From Megasphaera elsdenii (lineage in GTDB: Bacteria > Bacillota > Negativicutes > Veillonellales > Megasphaeraceae), in contig NZ_JAJBQV010000002.1 in the NCBI RefSeq assembly GCF_020539865.1, positions 62,001 to 126,000 of the forward strand: a DNA stretch of 64,000 nt. Reading direction: 5' to 3'. The notes beneath the pieces are model-generated. The model was not told the DNA's origin. It did not search any database and saw only the letters and a list, made by a program, of their open reading frames with translations. Position numbers and translations under genes: made by a program. This document shows positions 45,677-53,653 of this stretch, one piece after another; position 1 is the stretch's first letter; every line of letters starts with the position of its first letter.

Positions 45677-46182
45677 CAGTCTATATCTTTTATGAGTTCT
45701 TCAAAGGCATCGAGTACTTCTTCGATAGTCTTGTTATTAGGGATGCGGTAGTCGGCGGCATTGCGGTAGAGGGCAATGCGTTCGTCATAGAGGTCGTAGA
45801 CTTTCTGTTTGCCGTCTTTCAGCAAGGGCCTCGTCGATACGTCGACGTCGCTGACGATGTCTTCAGGCGAGCGGTCGAGGAAGAAGACCGTGCCGGTCTT
45901 CTTGAAGATGTCCATGTTTTCCGAGCGTTTGACGACGCCGCCGCCGCAGGCTACGACAATGCCCGATTTTTCTGCCAGGGACTGGCTGGCCCGGACTTCG
46001 GCATCGCGGAAGCAGTCTTCACTGACGGCAAAGAGTTCCGGTATGGTCTTGCCTTCCTGTTCGACGATGACGTCGTCGGCGTCATAGAAATCGCGGCCCA
46101 GGCGCTGTGCCAGGGCTTTGCCGAAAGTGGTCTTGCCGCTACCGGGCATGCCGATGATGATGATGTTCTGTTTATTATTCAT
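45676..46182 (-). CDS. aroK: shikimate kinase
   Basis: AroK phosphorylates shikimate with ATP. The 168-residue protein has the P-loop GMPGSGKTTFGKALA, the shikimate-binding FYDADDVIVEQEGKTI with the DxD motif, the FRDAE region and the CGGGVV loop, and the lid RPLL. It is the last gene of the aro operon and overlaps aroE by 8 bases. Confidence 0.95.
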   Translation of the reverse strand: MNNKQNIIIIGMPGSGKTTFGKALAQRLGRDFYDADDVIVEQEGKTIPELFAVSEDCFRDAEVRASQSLAEKSGIVVACGGGVVKRSENMDIFKKTGTVFFLDRSPEDIVSDVDVSTRPLLKDGKQKVYDLYDERIALYRNAADYRIPNNKTIEEVLDAFEELIKDID

Positions 46183-47005
46183 AGTAGTGTTCCATCTCCT
46201 TAGCGATTTGTTCGATGACCGAGAACGGAATGTCCCGGCCCATCCAGATTTCTTCTGAGCCGATGGCCTGCGCGACGAGCATGTACATGCCGTTCAGGGT
46301 CTTGGCGCCGTGACGGCGGGCGGCCTGCAGTATCTGCGTATCTTTCGGGTTGTAGACGATGTCGACGACGGCTGGGAAAGTGGCGATGATCCGTTCCGAT
46401 ACGGGACAGCCGTTGACGTCGGGGAACATGCCGACGGGTGTGCAGTTGACCAGGACGTCGCCGCCTTGGGAATGTTCAAAGTCCTGATAGTCGATGGTAT
46501 CGGCACCGACGGTCTTGGAGAAGGCGTCGAATTCCGTCTTCGAGTGAGGATGGCGGGATACGACGGTAATCGACTTGGCACCGCTGTCGGCCAGGTACTG
46601 GATGATGGCCCGGGCACCGCCGCCGGAACCGAGGACGACACAGTTCTTTTCTTTGATGCCGATTCCGGCATGGTCCAGGGAGCGGCCGAATCCGCCGTAG
46701 TCCGTATTGTAGCCGAAGGTGCCGTGGTCTGTGAAGTGGATCGTATTGACGGCACCGATGATACGGGCTTCGCGGGAAATATCCGTCAAGTACGGCATAA
46801 CGTCGAGTTTGTAGGGAATGGTGACATTGGCTCCCGTATACCCTTCGTCGCGCAGGCGCTGAAGTTCATTGGGGATATCGTTGCGGTCCATTTCCAGGAC
46901 GCCGTACTGATGCTGCCCCTCGACCTGTAAGATTTTGAATAATTTTTCGTGGATTGCCGGGGAAGCCGTATGGCCTAACTTAGCCCCGATGACGCCTAAT
47001 TTCAT
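46175..47005 (-). CDS. aroE: shikimate dehydrogenase (biosynthetic)
   Basis: AroE reduces 3-dehydroshikimate to shikimate with NADPH. The 276-residue protein has LGHTASPAIHEKLF, VTIPYKLDVMPYL (catalytic Lys), NTDYGGF (catalytic Asp), VLGSGGGARAIIQYL and VVSRHPHSK, whose basic residues after the Ser suit NADPH. It differs clearly from the three YdiB-like paralogues at 35179, 41645 and 43452. It sits inside the aro operon, overlapping pheA by 26 bases and aroK by 8. It is therefore the biosynthetic enzyme. Confidence 0.94.
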   Translation of the reverse strand: MKLGVIGAKLGHTASPAIHEKLFKILQVEGQHQYGVLEMDRNDIPNELQRLRDEGYTGANVTIPYKLDVMPYLTDISREARIIGAVNTIHFTDHGTFGYNTDYGGFGRSLDHAGIGIKEKNCVVLGSGGGARAIIQYLADSGAKSITVVSRHPHSKTEFDAFSKTVGADTIDYQDFEHSQGGDVLVNCTPVGMFPDVNGCPVSERIIATFPAVVDIVYNPKDTQILQAARRHGAKTLNGMYMLVAQAIGSEEIWMGRDIPFSVIEQIAKEMEHYYE

Positions 47006-47858
47006 CTACATTCCCTCCTTGATCGGATACGTAATTCCCTAAGATTTTAAAATAATTGCAGTGTTCTGCCAGGTTATGTAGGACCCGGTTTGTCGCCGGA
47101 TTGCGCAGGTTGCCCATGACATCGATGTGGAAGAAGTATTCAAAGGGCCGGCCCTTGAGGGGCCGCGATTCCAGATGAGTCATGTTCATGCCGTTATAGA
47201 AGAAGTAGCCCAGGACGTGATACAAGGCGCCTGGCCGGTGCTGTGTCGTCAGGACCAGGGTAATCTTGTCGGCCTCTGGGGACTGTTCCATATCGGCGGC
47301 GATGATGAAGAACCGCGTATAATTCATGGTATTGTCATTAATATGTTCCACCAGAACATCGAGGCCGTACATATCAGCTGCCGTCTTGTTGGCAATGGCG
47401 GCGATATGGGGGTCCCCCATTTTTTGAACCTGTTCGGCACTCTGAGAGGTACTGAAATAGGGGTGGAGCTGCCATTCGCCGTGGTGTTTGAGGTAACTCC
47501 GGCACTGGTTGAGTCCCTGCGGATGAGAATAGACTTCGCGGATGTCTTCGAGTTTCGTCCCTGGCAGGGTCAAGAGGCAATGCTCTACTTTGACGTATTT
47601 TTCGCCGACGACGCAGCAATCGTAGCGGTGGATGAGGTCGTATACATCGGTGATGCCGCCAGTCGATGAATTCTCGATGGGCAGGACGCCGTAACGAGCC
47701 TGACGGGTAGCGACAGCCTGAACGACGTCTTCAAAGTGAGAGCCATAAGCAGGCGAAATATTCTTGCCGGCAAAATAAGACTTCATGGCTTCATACGTAT
47801 ACGATCCGGGCTGGCCGAAACAGGCGATGTTCAATGGCATATCTTCAGACGCATCCAT
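46980..47858 (-). CDS. pheA: prephenate dehydratase with ACT domain
   Basis: PheA converts prephenate to phenylpyruvate for phenylalanine. The 292-residue, monofunctional protein has the catalytic domain (ACFGQPGSYTYEA, YGVLPIENSSTGGI, and TRFFII close to its end) and a C-terminal ACT domain (LVLTTQHRPGALYHVLGYFF, ESRPLKGRPFEYFFHID) that binds phenylalanine in the family. No chorismate mutase domain is fused, and no separate mutase gene was seen in the window. The ATG at 47858 shares a base with the aroC stop (TAATG). Confidence 0.93.
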   Translation of the reverse strand: MDASEDMPLNIACFGQPGSYTYEAMKSYFAGKNISPAYGSHFEDVVQAVATRQARYGVLPIENSSTGGITDVYDLIHRYDCCVVGEKYVKVEHCLLTLPGTKLEDIREVYSHPQGLNQCRSYLKHHGEWQLHPYFSTSQSAEQVQKMGDPHIAAIANKTAADMYGLDVLVEHINDNTMNYTRFFIIAADMEQSPEADKITLVLTTQHRPGALYHVLGYFFYNGMNMTHLESRPLKGRPFEYFFHIDVMGNLRNPATNRVLHNLAEHCNYFKILGNYVSDQGGNVDEIRRHRG

Positions 47859-48949
47859 TACCAGCACCGCCCTTTCTCTGACAAGCAGACGTCGAGGATA
47901 GCCCAGGCAGCGGCCGCTTCGACGACGGGAATGGCGCGCTGGACGATGCAGGGATCGTGGCGGCCCTTAATGACGAGGTCGCAGTTTTCCTTCGTGTCCG
48001 TGTCGATGGTTTCCTGTTTCTGGCTAATCGACGCCGTCGGCTTGACGGCCAGGCGGAAGACGACAGGCATGCCGTTGGTGATGCCGCCGTTGATGCCTCC
48101 GTTGTGGTTGGTCCGGGTCTTGACGGCATCGCCATCGTAATAAAAGGCGTCGTTGGCCTGGGAGCCGCGGAGGTCTGCCAGGGCGAAGCCGTCGCCGAAT
48201 TCGATGCCCTTGACGGCCGGTACGGAGAACATCATGTGACTGAGTTGGCTTTCGACGGAGTCGAAGAACGGGTCACCGATTCCGGCAGGAAGACCTGTCA
48301 CCATACATTCGATGACGCCGCCGACCGAATCGAGGTCGTTCTTGGCCTCCAGGATTTTTTCTTCCATCGGGCCGGCCTGGGCCTTATCGAGGACGGGCAG
48401 TGTTTCTTTTTTCAGCGCCTGCAGGGTTTCTGCTGTTTCCCCGGCAGCATCAAAGGGCTTGTCGGCGATGCCGGCCAGGCGCAGGATATGGGAGCCTACA
48501 GTGATGCCGTGGCGGGCCAGTATCTGCGAAGCGACGGCACCGGCAAAGACCAGGGGCGCCGTCAGACGGCCTGAGAAGTGGCCGCCGCCGCGGTAATCGT
48601 TGAAGCCGCCATAGCGTATCTTGCCGGAATAATCGGCATGGCCAGGCCGCATGATGTGGCGCAGCTGGTCGTAATCCCGCGAGTGCTGATCACTGTTGCG
48701 GATGATAGCGCACAGCGGCGTCCCCGTCGTATGGCCGTTGAAAAAGCCGCTTTGCACTTCAAAGGCATCTTTTTCCGAGCGGGCCGTGGACATTTTATTC
48801 TTCCCCGGCGCGCGGCGGGCCATTTCGGTCCGGACGGCGTCCCAGTCGATGGCCTCGCCCGACGGCAGGCCGTCGAGGACGGCGCCGATAGAAAGGCCGT
48901 GAGATTCACCGAAAATCGTAAGGCCGATCGTTTTTCCAAAGGTATTCAT
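47858..48949 (-). CDS. aroC: chorismate synthase
   Basis: AroC makes chorismate from EPSP using reduced FMN. The 363-residue protein has the signatures GESHGLSIGAVLDGLPSG, RRAPGKNKMSTAR, RPGHADYSGKIRYG and FRLAVKPTASISQKQET. Its length is normal. It starts one base after the aroA stop and its own stop overlaps the pheA start. Confidence 0.96.
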   Translation of the reverse strand: MNTFGKTIGLTIFGESHGLSIGAVLDGLPSGEAIDWDAVRTEMARRAPGKNKMSTARSEKDAFEVQSGFFNGHTTGTPLCAIIRNSDQHSRDYDQLRHIMRPGHADYSGKIRYGGFNDYRGGGHFSGRLTAPLVFAGAVASQILARHGITVGSHILRLAGIADKPFDAAGETAETLQALKKETLPVLDKAQAGPMEEKILEAKNDLDSVGGVIECMVTGLPAGIGDPFFDSVESQLSHMMFSVPAVKGIEFGDGFALADLRGSQANDAFYYDGDAVKTRTNHNGGINGGITNGMPVVFRLAVKPTASISQKQETIDTDTKENCDLVIKGRHDPCIVQRAIPVVEAAAAWAILDVCLSEKGRCW

Positions 48950-48950
48950 T

Positions 48951-50237
48951 TTACTCCCCCTCCTTTTGGATGATGCCGCCTAAGGCCTGGAAATCCTGCC
49001 AGAATTCCGGATACGATTTGCGGACACATTCAGCGCCTTCGATGCGCAGCAGCTGGCTGCAGCGCTGAGACGCGACGGCCAGGGCCATGGCGATTCGATG
49101 GTCGTTCCAGCCGCTGACCGTACCGCCTGTAAAGCGGCCGACGCCGTGGATGATGAGGCCTTCTGCCTCTTCTTCGACGTCGCCGCCGATTTTGTTGAGC
49201 TCTGTAGCCATGGCGTGCAGGCGGTCACATTCTTTCAGCCGCACCCGGCCGGCATGGATGATGCGGGTAATGCCTTTGGCACAGGATGCCAGGACGGTCA
49301 GGACCGGGACCAGGTCCGGGCAGTCTTCGACGTCGATGACCCGGCCAACCAGTTCCGACGGGCAGGCCGTCAATTCCGTCTTGCCTTCGACCTGGCCGCC
49401 CATGTCGCGGATGAGGGCGACGATGACTTCGTCGCCTTGGGACGATTTCGACCGCAGACCCGTGCAGCAGATAGCCCGGCCCAGGCTGCCGGCAGAGAGC
49501 CAGAAAGCGGCCTGGGAATAATCGCCTTCGACGACGTAGGTCCCTGGCCGATAGTGCTGGTTGCCAGGAATCCGGTAGGAGCCGTCCCATTCTTTATCGA
49601 TGACGATGCCGTGCTGGCGCAGGCAGTCGATGGTCATGTCGACGTAGCTGGCCGATTCCAGCGGCGTCGTACTGCGCAGGACCGAGTCGCCGTCGAGAAG
49701 GGGCAAGGTCATGAGCAGGCCCGTGAAGAACTGGGAACTGACATCGCCGGCCAGAGCATACGTCCCGGGCTGCAAGGTCCCCGATACGGTCAGGGGCAGA
49801 GCGCCTTCCGTCGTTTCATAAGTGATGCCCTTTTCATCAAAGAGTTCATAATACGGCGTCAACGGCCGTTTGGCCAGGCGCCCTTTGCCGGAAAAAGTAA
49901 CCTTATTGCCGCTGAGGATGGCGACGGGAATGAGAAAGCGCAAGGTCGATCCCGATTCATTGGCATCGACGGCCAGCGGCTGACCCTGATGCTTCAAGCC
50001 GCCTTGGACGCGATAGGCAGCCCGTCCGGGATGAGGCGATACGACAGGCGTAATGGCGGCACCTAAGGCCCGCAGGATATCACACGTCGCTTCGATGTCC
50101 TGGGATAAGGAAATGTTGTCGACCAGGCTTTCCCCTTCGGCCAGGGCCGCACAGATGAGGTCGCGGTGGCCGATGCTTTTGGAAGAGGGCGCTTCTACCG
50201 TCCCTTGTAAGGTATGTGGTGTAATGATGACATTCAT
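48951..50237 (-). CDS. aroA: 3-phosphoshikimate 1-carboxyvinyltransferase (EPSP synthase)
   Basis: AroA adds enolpyruvate to shikimate 3-phosphate. The 428-residue protein has the N-terminal PSSKSIGHRDLICAALAEGES, the region ANESGSTLRFLIPVAIL in place of the classical LxNAGTAxRxL signature, and the C-terminal SGWNDHRIAMALAVAS. The AxNESG-type sequence suggests a form diverged from the E. coli class. It overlaps aroB by 4 bases. Confidence 0.95.
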   Translation of the reverse strand: MNVIITPHTLQGTVEAPSSKSIGHRDLICAALAEGESLVDNISLSQDIEATCDILRALGAAITPVVSPHPGRAAYRVQGGLKHQGQPLAVDANESGSTLRFLIPVAILSGNKVTFSGKGRLAKRPLTPYYELFDEKGITYETTEGALPLTVSGTLQPGTYALAGDVSSQFFTGLLMTLPLLDGDSVLRSTTPLESASYVDMTIDCLRQHGIVIDKEWDGSYRIPGNQHYRPGTYVVEGDYSQAAFWLSAGSLGRAICCTGLRSKSSQGDEVIVALIRDMGGQVEGKTELTACPSELVGRVIDVEDCPDLVPVLTVLASCAKGITRIIHAGRVRLKECDRLHAMATELNKIGGDVEEEAEGLIIHGVGRFTGGTVSGWNDHRIAMALAVASQRCSQLLRIEGAECVRKSYPEFWQDFQALGGIIQKEGE

Positions 50238-51307
50238 TGGGCGTCCTTCTTTCGGATGTATTTCGGCAGGTCTTCCGCAGCCAGCGGCAGCAGGCGGCCC
50301 TTGCCGATTTCTTTGAGGATGATGAGAGTCATGTGATTGCCGCGCATCTTCTTATCGTTGCTGATGTAAGGAATAAGGTCTTCGGCCGACGCATCGACAT
50401 CAGTGGGCAGTCCGTACTGTTCGAGAACCTTGCGCAGCCGCGCCGTCGTCCCGGCTTTCGTCAGCCCCATGGCTTCGGTGACGCCGGTCAGCATGGACAT
50501 GCCGGCAGCGACGCCTTCGCCGTGGGTGTAGTGGCCGAAGCCGTAACAGCCTTCGATGGCGTGGCCGATGGTATGGCCGAAGTTGAGGATCATGCGCTCG
50601 CCCATATCGAGGACATCCCGTTCGACGAGGTCGGCCTTGCTCTTACAGCAGCGTTCGATGATTTCTTCCCAATGCTCGAAGATAGACTGATCATCGAGTT
50701 TCTCTAAGAGTTCAAAGAGGGCCAGGTCGCGGATGCAGCCGTATTTGATGACTTCGCCCATGCCGTCATGGATGAAGCGCTTGGGCAAGGTCTGTAAAAG
50801 GGTCGGGTCGATGAGGACGCCTTTGGGCTGGTAGAAATTGCCGGCCTGATTCTTGCCGCTGGGAAGGTCGATGCCGACTTTGCCGCCGACACTGCTGTCG
50901 ACTTGGGAAATGATCGTCGTCGGAATCTGAATAAAGGGAATGCCGCGCAGGAAGGTCGCTGCCGCGAAGCCGCCGAGGTCGCCAGTGACGCCGCCGCCGA
51001 AGGTGATGACGTAGTCGCTGCGGGTAATGCCGGAATCAGAGAGCTGCTGATAGAGGTCGAGGAGCGTCGCCGCGCATTTATGTTCCTCCCCGGCCGGGAA
51101 GACCAGGCGGTGGACGCGGAAGCCGGCGCCGGTCAGGGCCGTTTCCAGCCGCTGTCCGTAGAGGGCATCGACGTTCGAGTCGGTAATGACGGCCAGGGTC
51201 CGCGATTTCGTCAGGTTGCGGATATAATCGCCAGCCCGGTCGAGAAGGCCATTTTCAATATGGATATCATAAGAGTCTTTTCCTAAATCAACGTGAATGT
51301 GTTTCAT
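50234..51307 (-). CDS. aroB: 3-dehydroquinate synthase
   Basis: AroB cyclises DAHP to 3-dehydroquinate with NAD and a metal ion. The 357-residue protein has VITDSNVDALYG, FPAGEEHK, TFGGGVTGDLGGFAAATFLRG, IPTTIISQVDSSVGGK and the metal-binding LNFGHTIGHAIE and GEGVAAGM. It overlaps tyrA by 20 bases and aroA by 4. Confidence 0.96.
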   Translation of the reverse strand: MKHIHVDLGKDSYDIHIENGLLDRAGDYIRNLTKSRTLAVITDSNVDALYGQRLETALTGAGFRVHRLVFPAGEEHKCAATLLDLYQQLSDSGITRSDYVITFGGGVTGDLGGFAAATFLRGIPFIQIPTTIISQVDSSVGGKVGIDLPSGKNQAGNFYQPKGVLIDPTLLQTLPKRFIHDGMGEVIKYGCIRDLALFELLEKLDDQSIFEHWEEIIERCCKSKADLVERDVLDMGERMILNFGHTIGHAIEGCYGFGHYTHGEGVAAGMSMLTGVTEAMGLTKAGTTARLRKVLEQYGLPTDVDASAEDLIPYISNDKKMRGNHMTLIILKEIGKGRLLPLAAEDLPKYIRKKDAQ

Positions 51308-52175
51308 GAACTAATTCCCTTCTCCGCATAGCGGCTTGCTGTAAAAAACGGGTCATCCCTTGGGCATCTTCTTCGGCCAGCATGGTCGAGAAAGATTGCA
51401 GGGCTGCGCTGAAGCGGTTGATTTCATACAAGAGGTTGTCTTTATTGGATAAGAACAGCTTGGTCCACAGCGGCGCATTGATGTCGGCAACCCGCGTCCC
51501 ATCGCGGAAACTGCCGGCTACAAAATACTTGGTCAGCGTATTCATGGATTCGCTGTTGACCAGGGCCGTCGCCAGGACATGGGGCAGGCTGCTGGTATAA
51601 GCGATGAAGCGGTCGTGGTCTTCCGGCGTCACGCGGACGACGTGGGAACAGCCCAGGGCCATGGCCATATCCTTCACAGCCCGGATATGGTCTTCGTCGT
51701 TGCCCGCCATGGGGACGAGTATATAATTGGCACCGTTGAAGATATCGGCACTGGCCATGGCATACCCCCGGCCTTCACGGCCTGCCATGGGGTGACCGGG
51801 CACGAAATCGACGCCTTCCGGGAGAAGAGCGGCAATGGCCGTCGCCGTATCTCCTTTGATACCGGCTACGTCCGTCAAGACCGCCCCCGGTGCAAAGAAG
51901 GCTTTATTCTCTGTCAGGAACCGTATCATCACATCGGCGGCCGTACAAAAGATGACCAGATCCGCCTGCTTCAATGCCTTACTGCCAGCCGTATAGATTT
52001 CATCGACCATACCTTCCTGCTTAGCCTGCTGGAGGGCTTTTTCATCGGGATCGATGGCGATGATATGTCCGACGCCGATGCGCCGCAGGCCGCGGGCATA
52101 GGAACCGCCGATGAGGCCCAGGCCGACGATGGCCACAGTCTGTTTCGTATTAAAACCACTAGCTTCCTTATCCAT
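51288..52175 (-). CDS. tyrA: prephenate dehydrogenase
   Basis: TyrA oxidatively decarboxylates prephenate to 4-hydroxyphenylpyruvate for tyrosine. The 295-residue protein has the nucleotide-binding motif VAIVGLGLIGGSYARGL with an acidic residue after the second strand (IAIDPDEKA), which suggests NAD. VTDVAGIKG and FVPGHPMAGREGRG carry the substrate-site His. It has no ACT or chorismate mutase domain. GGGGGAG precedes the ATG. It is the second gene of the aro operon. Confidence 0.94.
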   Translation of the reverse strand: MDKEASGFNTKQTVAIVGLGLIGGSYARGLRRIGVGHIIAIDPDEKALQQAKQEGMVDEIYTAGSKALKQADLVIFCTAADVMIRFLTENKAFFAPGAVLTDVAGIKGDTATAIAALLPEGVDFVPGHPMAGREGRGYAMASADIFNGANYILVPMAGNDEDHIRAVKDMAMALGCSHVVRVTPEDHDRFIAYTSSLPHVLATALVNSESMNTLTKYFVAGSFRDGTRVADINAPLWTKLFLSNKDNLLYEINRFSAALQSFSTMLAEEDAQGMTRFLQQAAMRRRELVHETHSR

Positions 52176-52196
52176 GATTGTCTCCCCCTGTATCCC

Positions 52197-53219
52197 TTAT
52201 ATTTCCCGGCCGACGACGGGTGCCAGTTTGCGGAGCGAATCCATGAGGTCGGCGAACATAGCCGGCGTAATCGACTGAGCCCCGTCGCACCAAGCCTTGT
52301 CCGGGTTGTTGTGGACTTCGATCATCAAGCCATCAGCCCCGGCTGCTACAGCGGCTTTGGCCAGGTCGGCTACCATCCAGCGCTTGCCCGTCGCATGGCT
52401 CGGGTCGACGACGATGGGCAGGTGGCTCTGGCGTTTGACGGCCAGGACGGCACTCAAATCGAGGGTGTTGCGGGTGTACGTTTCAAACGTCCGGATCCCC
52501 CGTTCGCAGAGGATGACGTTGTGATTGCCTTCCGCCATGATGTATTCTGCCGACATGAGCCATTCTTCGATGGTCGCGCTCAGGCCTCGCTTGAGGAGGA
52601 CCGGCTTACGCGTCTTGCCGACGGCTTTGAGGAGGTCGAAGTTCTGCATGTTCCGTGCCCCGATCTGGATGATATCGACGCCATCTTCGAGGAAGACAGG
52701 CAGCTTATCGGCCGACATGATTTCCGTAATGACCGGCAGTTTCGCCTTGCGGCCGGCATCGCGGAGCATGTCGAGGCCTTTATTACCCAAACCCTGGAAA
52801 GAGTACGGAGAAGTACGCGGCTTGAAAGCACCGCCGCGGAGAATATTGGCTCCGGCCTTAGCGACGTCGCAGGCGACGCCTTCGATTTGTTCCGGCGTTT
52901 CAATAGAGCAAGGGCCGGCGATGACGGCCAGTTTCTTGCCGCCAATGGTCACGCCGCTGTTGCCGACGGGAATGACCGAATCTTGGGGATGAAATGCCCG
53001 GCTTGCCCGTTTGTACGGGACTTCGACGCGCATGACCTTGTCGACACATTCATAGCTCTGTACCTGTTCGACATCAATGACTTCCGTATTGCCGACGAGG
53101 CCCATGACGGTCTGACGGGCGCCTTTACTGATATCTACCTGCAAGCCCTTGGCCTTGATGGCATCGACTAATTGTTTTGCTTCTTCTTTCGGTGTGTTTG
53201 CTTTCAATACAATAATCAT
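52197..53219 (-). CDS. aroF: 3-deoxy-7-phosphoheptulonate (DAHP) synthase, type I beta
   Basis: This enzyme commits carbon to the shikimate pathway by joining PEP and erythrose 4-phosphate. The 340-residue protein has an N-terminal ferredoxin-like regulatory domain (residues 1 to about 70, MIIVLKANTPKEEAKQLVDA), then the barrel with VIAGPCSIETPEQ, LRGGAFKPRTSPYSFQG, LKRGLSATIEEW and VVDPSHATGKR. The N-terminal domain gives feedback control in Thermotoga-type enzymes. It is first in the aro operon, 27 bases after the attenuator terminator, with GGAGG before its ATG. Confidence 0.95.
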   Translation of the reverse strand: MIIVLKANTPKEEAKQLVDAIKAKGLQVDISKGARQTVMGLVGNTEVIDVEQVQSYECVDKVMRVEVPYKRASRAFHPQDSVIPVGNSGVTIGGKKLAVIAGPCSIETPEQIEGVACDVAKAGANILRGGAFKPRTSPYSFQGLGNKGLDMLRDAGRKAKLPVITEIMSADKLPVFLEDGVDIIQIGARNMQNFDLLKAVGKTRKPVLLKRGLSATIEEWLMSAEYIMAEGNHNVILCERGIRTFETYTRNTLDLSAVLAVKRQSHLPIVVDPSHATGKRWMVADLAKAAVAAGADGLMIEVHNNPDKAWCDGAQSITPAMFADLMDSLRKLAPVVGREI

Positions 53220-53245
53220 AACTTCATTTCCTCCATTCCAGCAAC

Positions 53246-53274
53246 AAAAAAAGCAGACTCACATGAGCCTGCTT
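53246..53274 (-). terminator. Attenuator terminator before aroF
   Basis: AAGCAGGCTCA pairs with TGAGTCTGCTT around a 2-base loop on the minus strand (11 pairs including one G-T), followed by seven T residues. It lies between the leader peptide stop and aroF. TGAGTC at 53338-53333 inside the leader can pair with GGCTCA in its 5' arm and so could act as antiterminator. Confidence 0.88.
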
Positions 53275-53312
53275 CTAAGATTCTCGTTTATTGCCTTTTC
53301 CTTGCGTTCTGC

Positions 53313-53480
53313 TTAGGCAGCCATAGCCGGCTGACTCAGAAAAGGTGGAAGTCTCCTCATGCTTACATCGGTCTTATTGAATTCGTCGTAGCAAAAATAA
53401 CCAGCGCTAAAATACAGGTAGCCCCAGCTAAAATAAGTAAAGACGTATTCAATTACCTGATGTAAGAATGACGTGTTCAT
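53313..53480 (-). CDS. Aromatic-rich leader peptide of the aro operon attenuator
   Basis: A 55-codon gene starts at ATG 53480, 6 bases after AAGGAG, and ends with TAA 38 bases before the terminator. Residues 12-34 contain 12 aromatic residues in 23: six Tyr, five Phe and one Trp, for instance YVFTYFSWGYLYF. With a consensus promoter upstream and a terminator plus aroF downstream, this fits ribosome-mediated attenuation: stalling at Phe, Tyr or Trp codons would change RNA folding and allow read-through. An alternative is a small membrane peptide. No direct evidence of stalling exists here. Confidence 0.85.
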   Translation of the reverse strand: MNTSFLHQVIEYVFTYFSWGYLYFSAGYFCYDEFNKTDVSMRRLPPFLSQPAMAA

Positions 53481-53521
53481 TGGAATCTCCTTGTGCAACC
53501 ATTTAAAAATTCGTTGTCGTC

Positions 53522-53550
53522 ATTGTATACCCCTTAGGAATAATTGTCAA
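53522..53550 (-). promoter_or_regulatory. Promoter of the aro operon
   Basis: TTGACA (53550-53545) and TACAAT (53527-53522) are 17 bases apart on the minus strand. Transcription would begin near 53515, just before the leader peptide ribosome binding site. Confidence 0.88.
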
Positions 53551-53553
53551 GGT

Positions 53554-53592
53554 AAAAAAGCAGGGATTCTCTGTATAGATATGAGAATCCCC
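53554..53592 (-). terminator. Intrinsic terminator after the polysaccharide deacetylase gene
   Basis: GGGATTCTC pairs with GAGAATCCC on the minus strand, followed by TGCTTTTTT. It ends immediately before the aro promoter. Confidence 0.8.
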
Positions 53593-53653
53593 GTGGACAA
53601 TCGTTTTACTGACAGATATATTATATACTATTTTCGCATGTCTTCTATGCATT

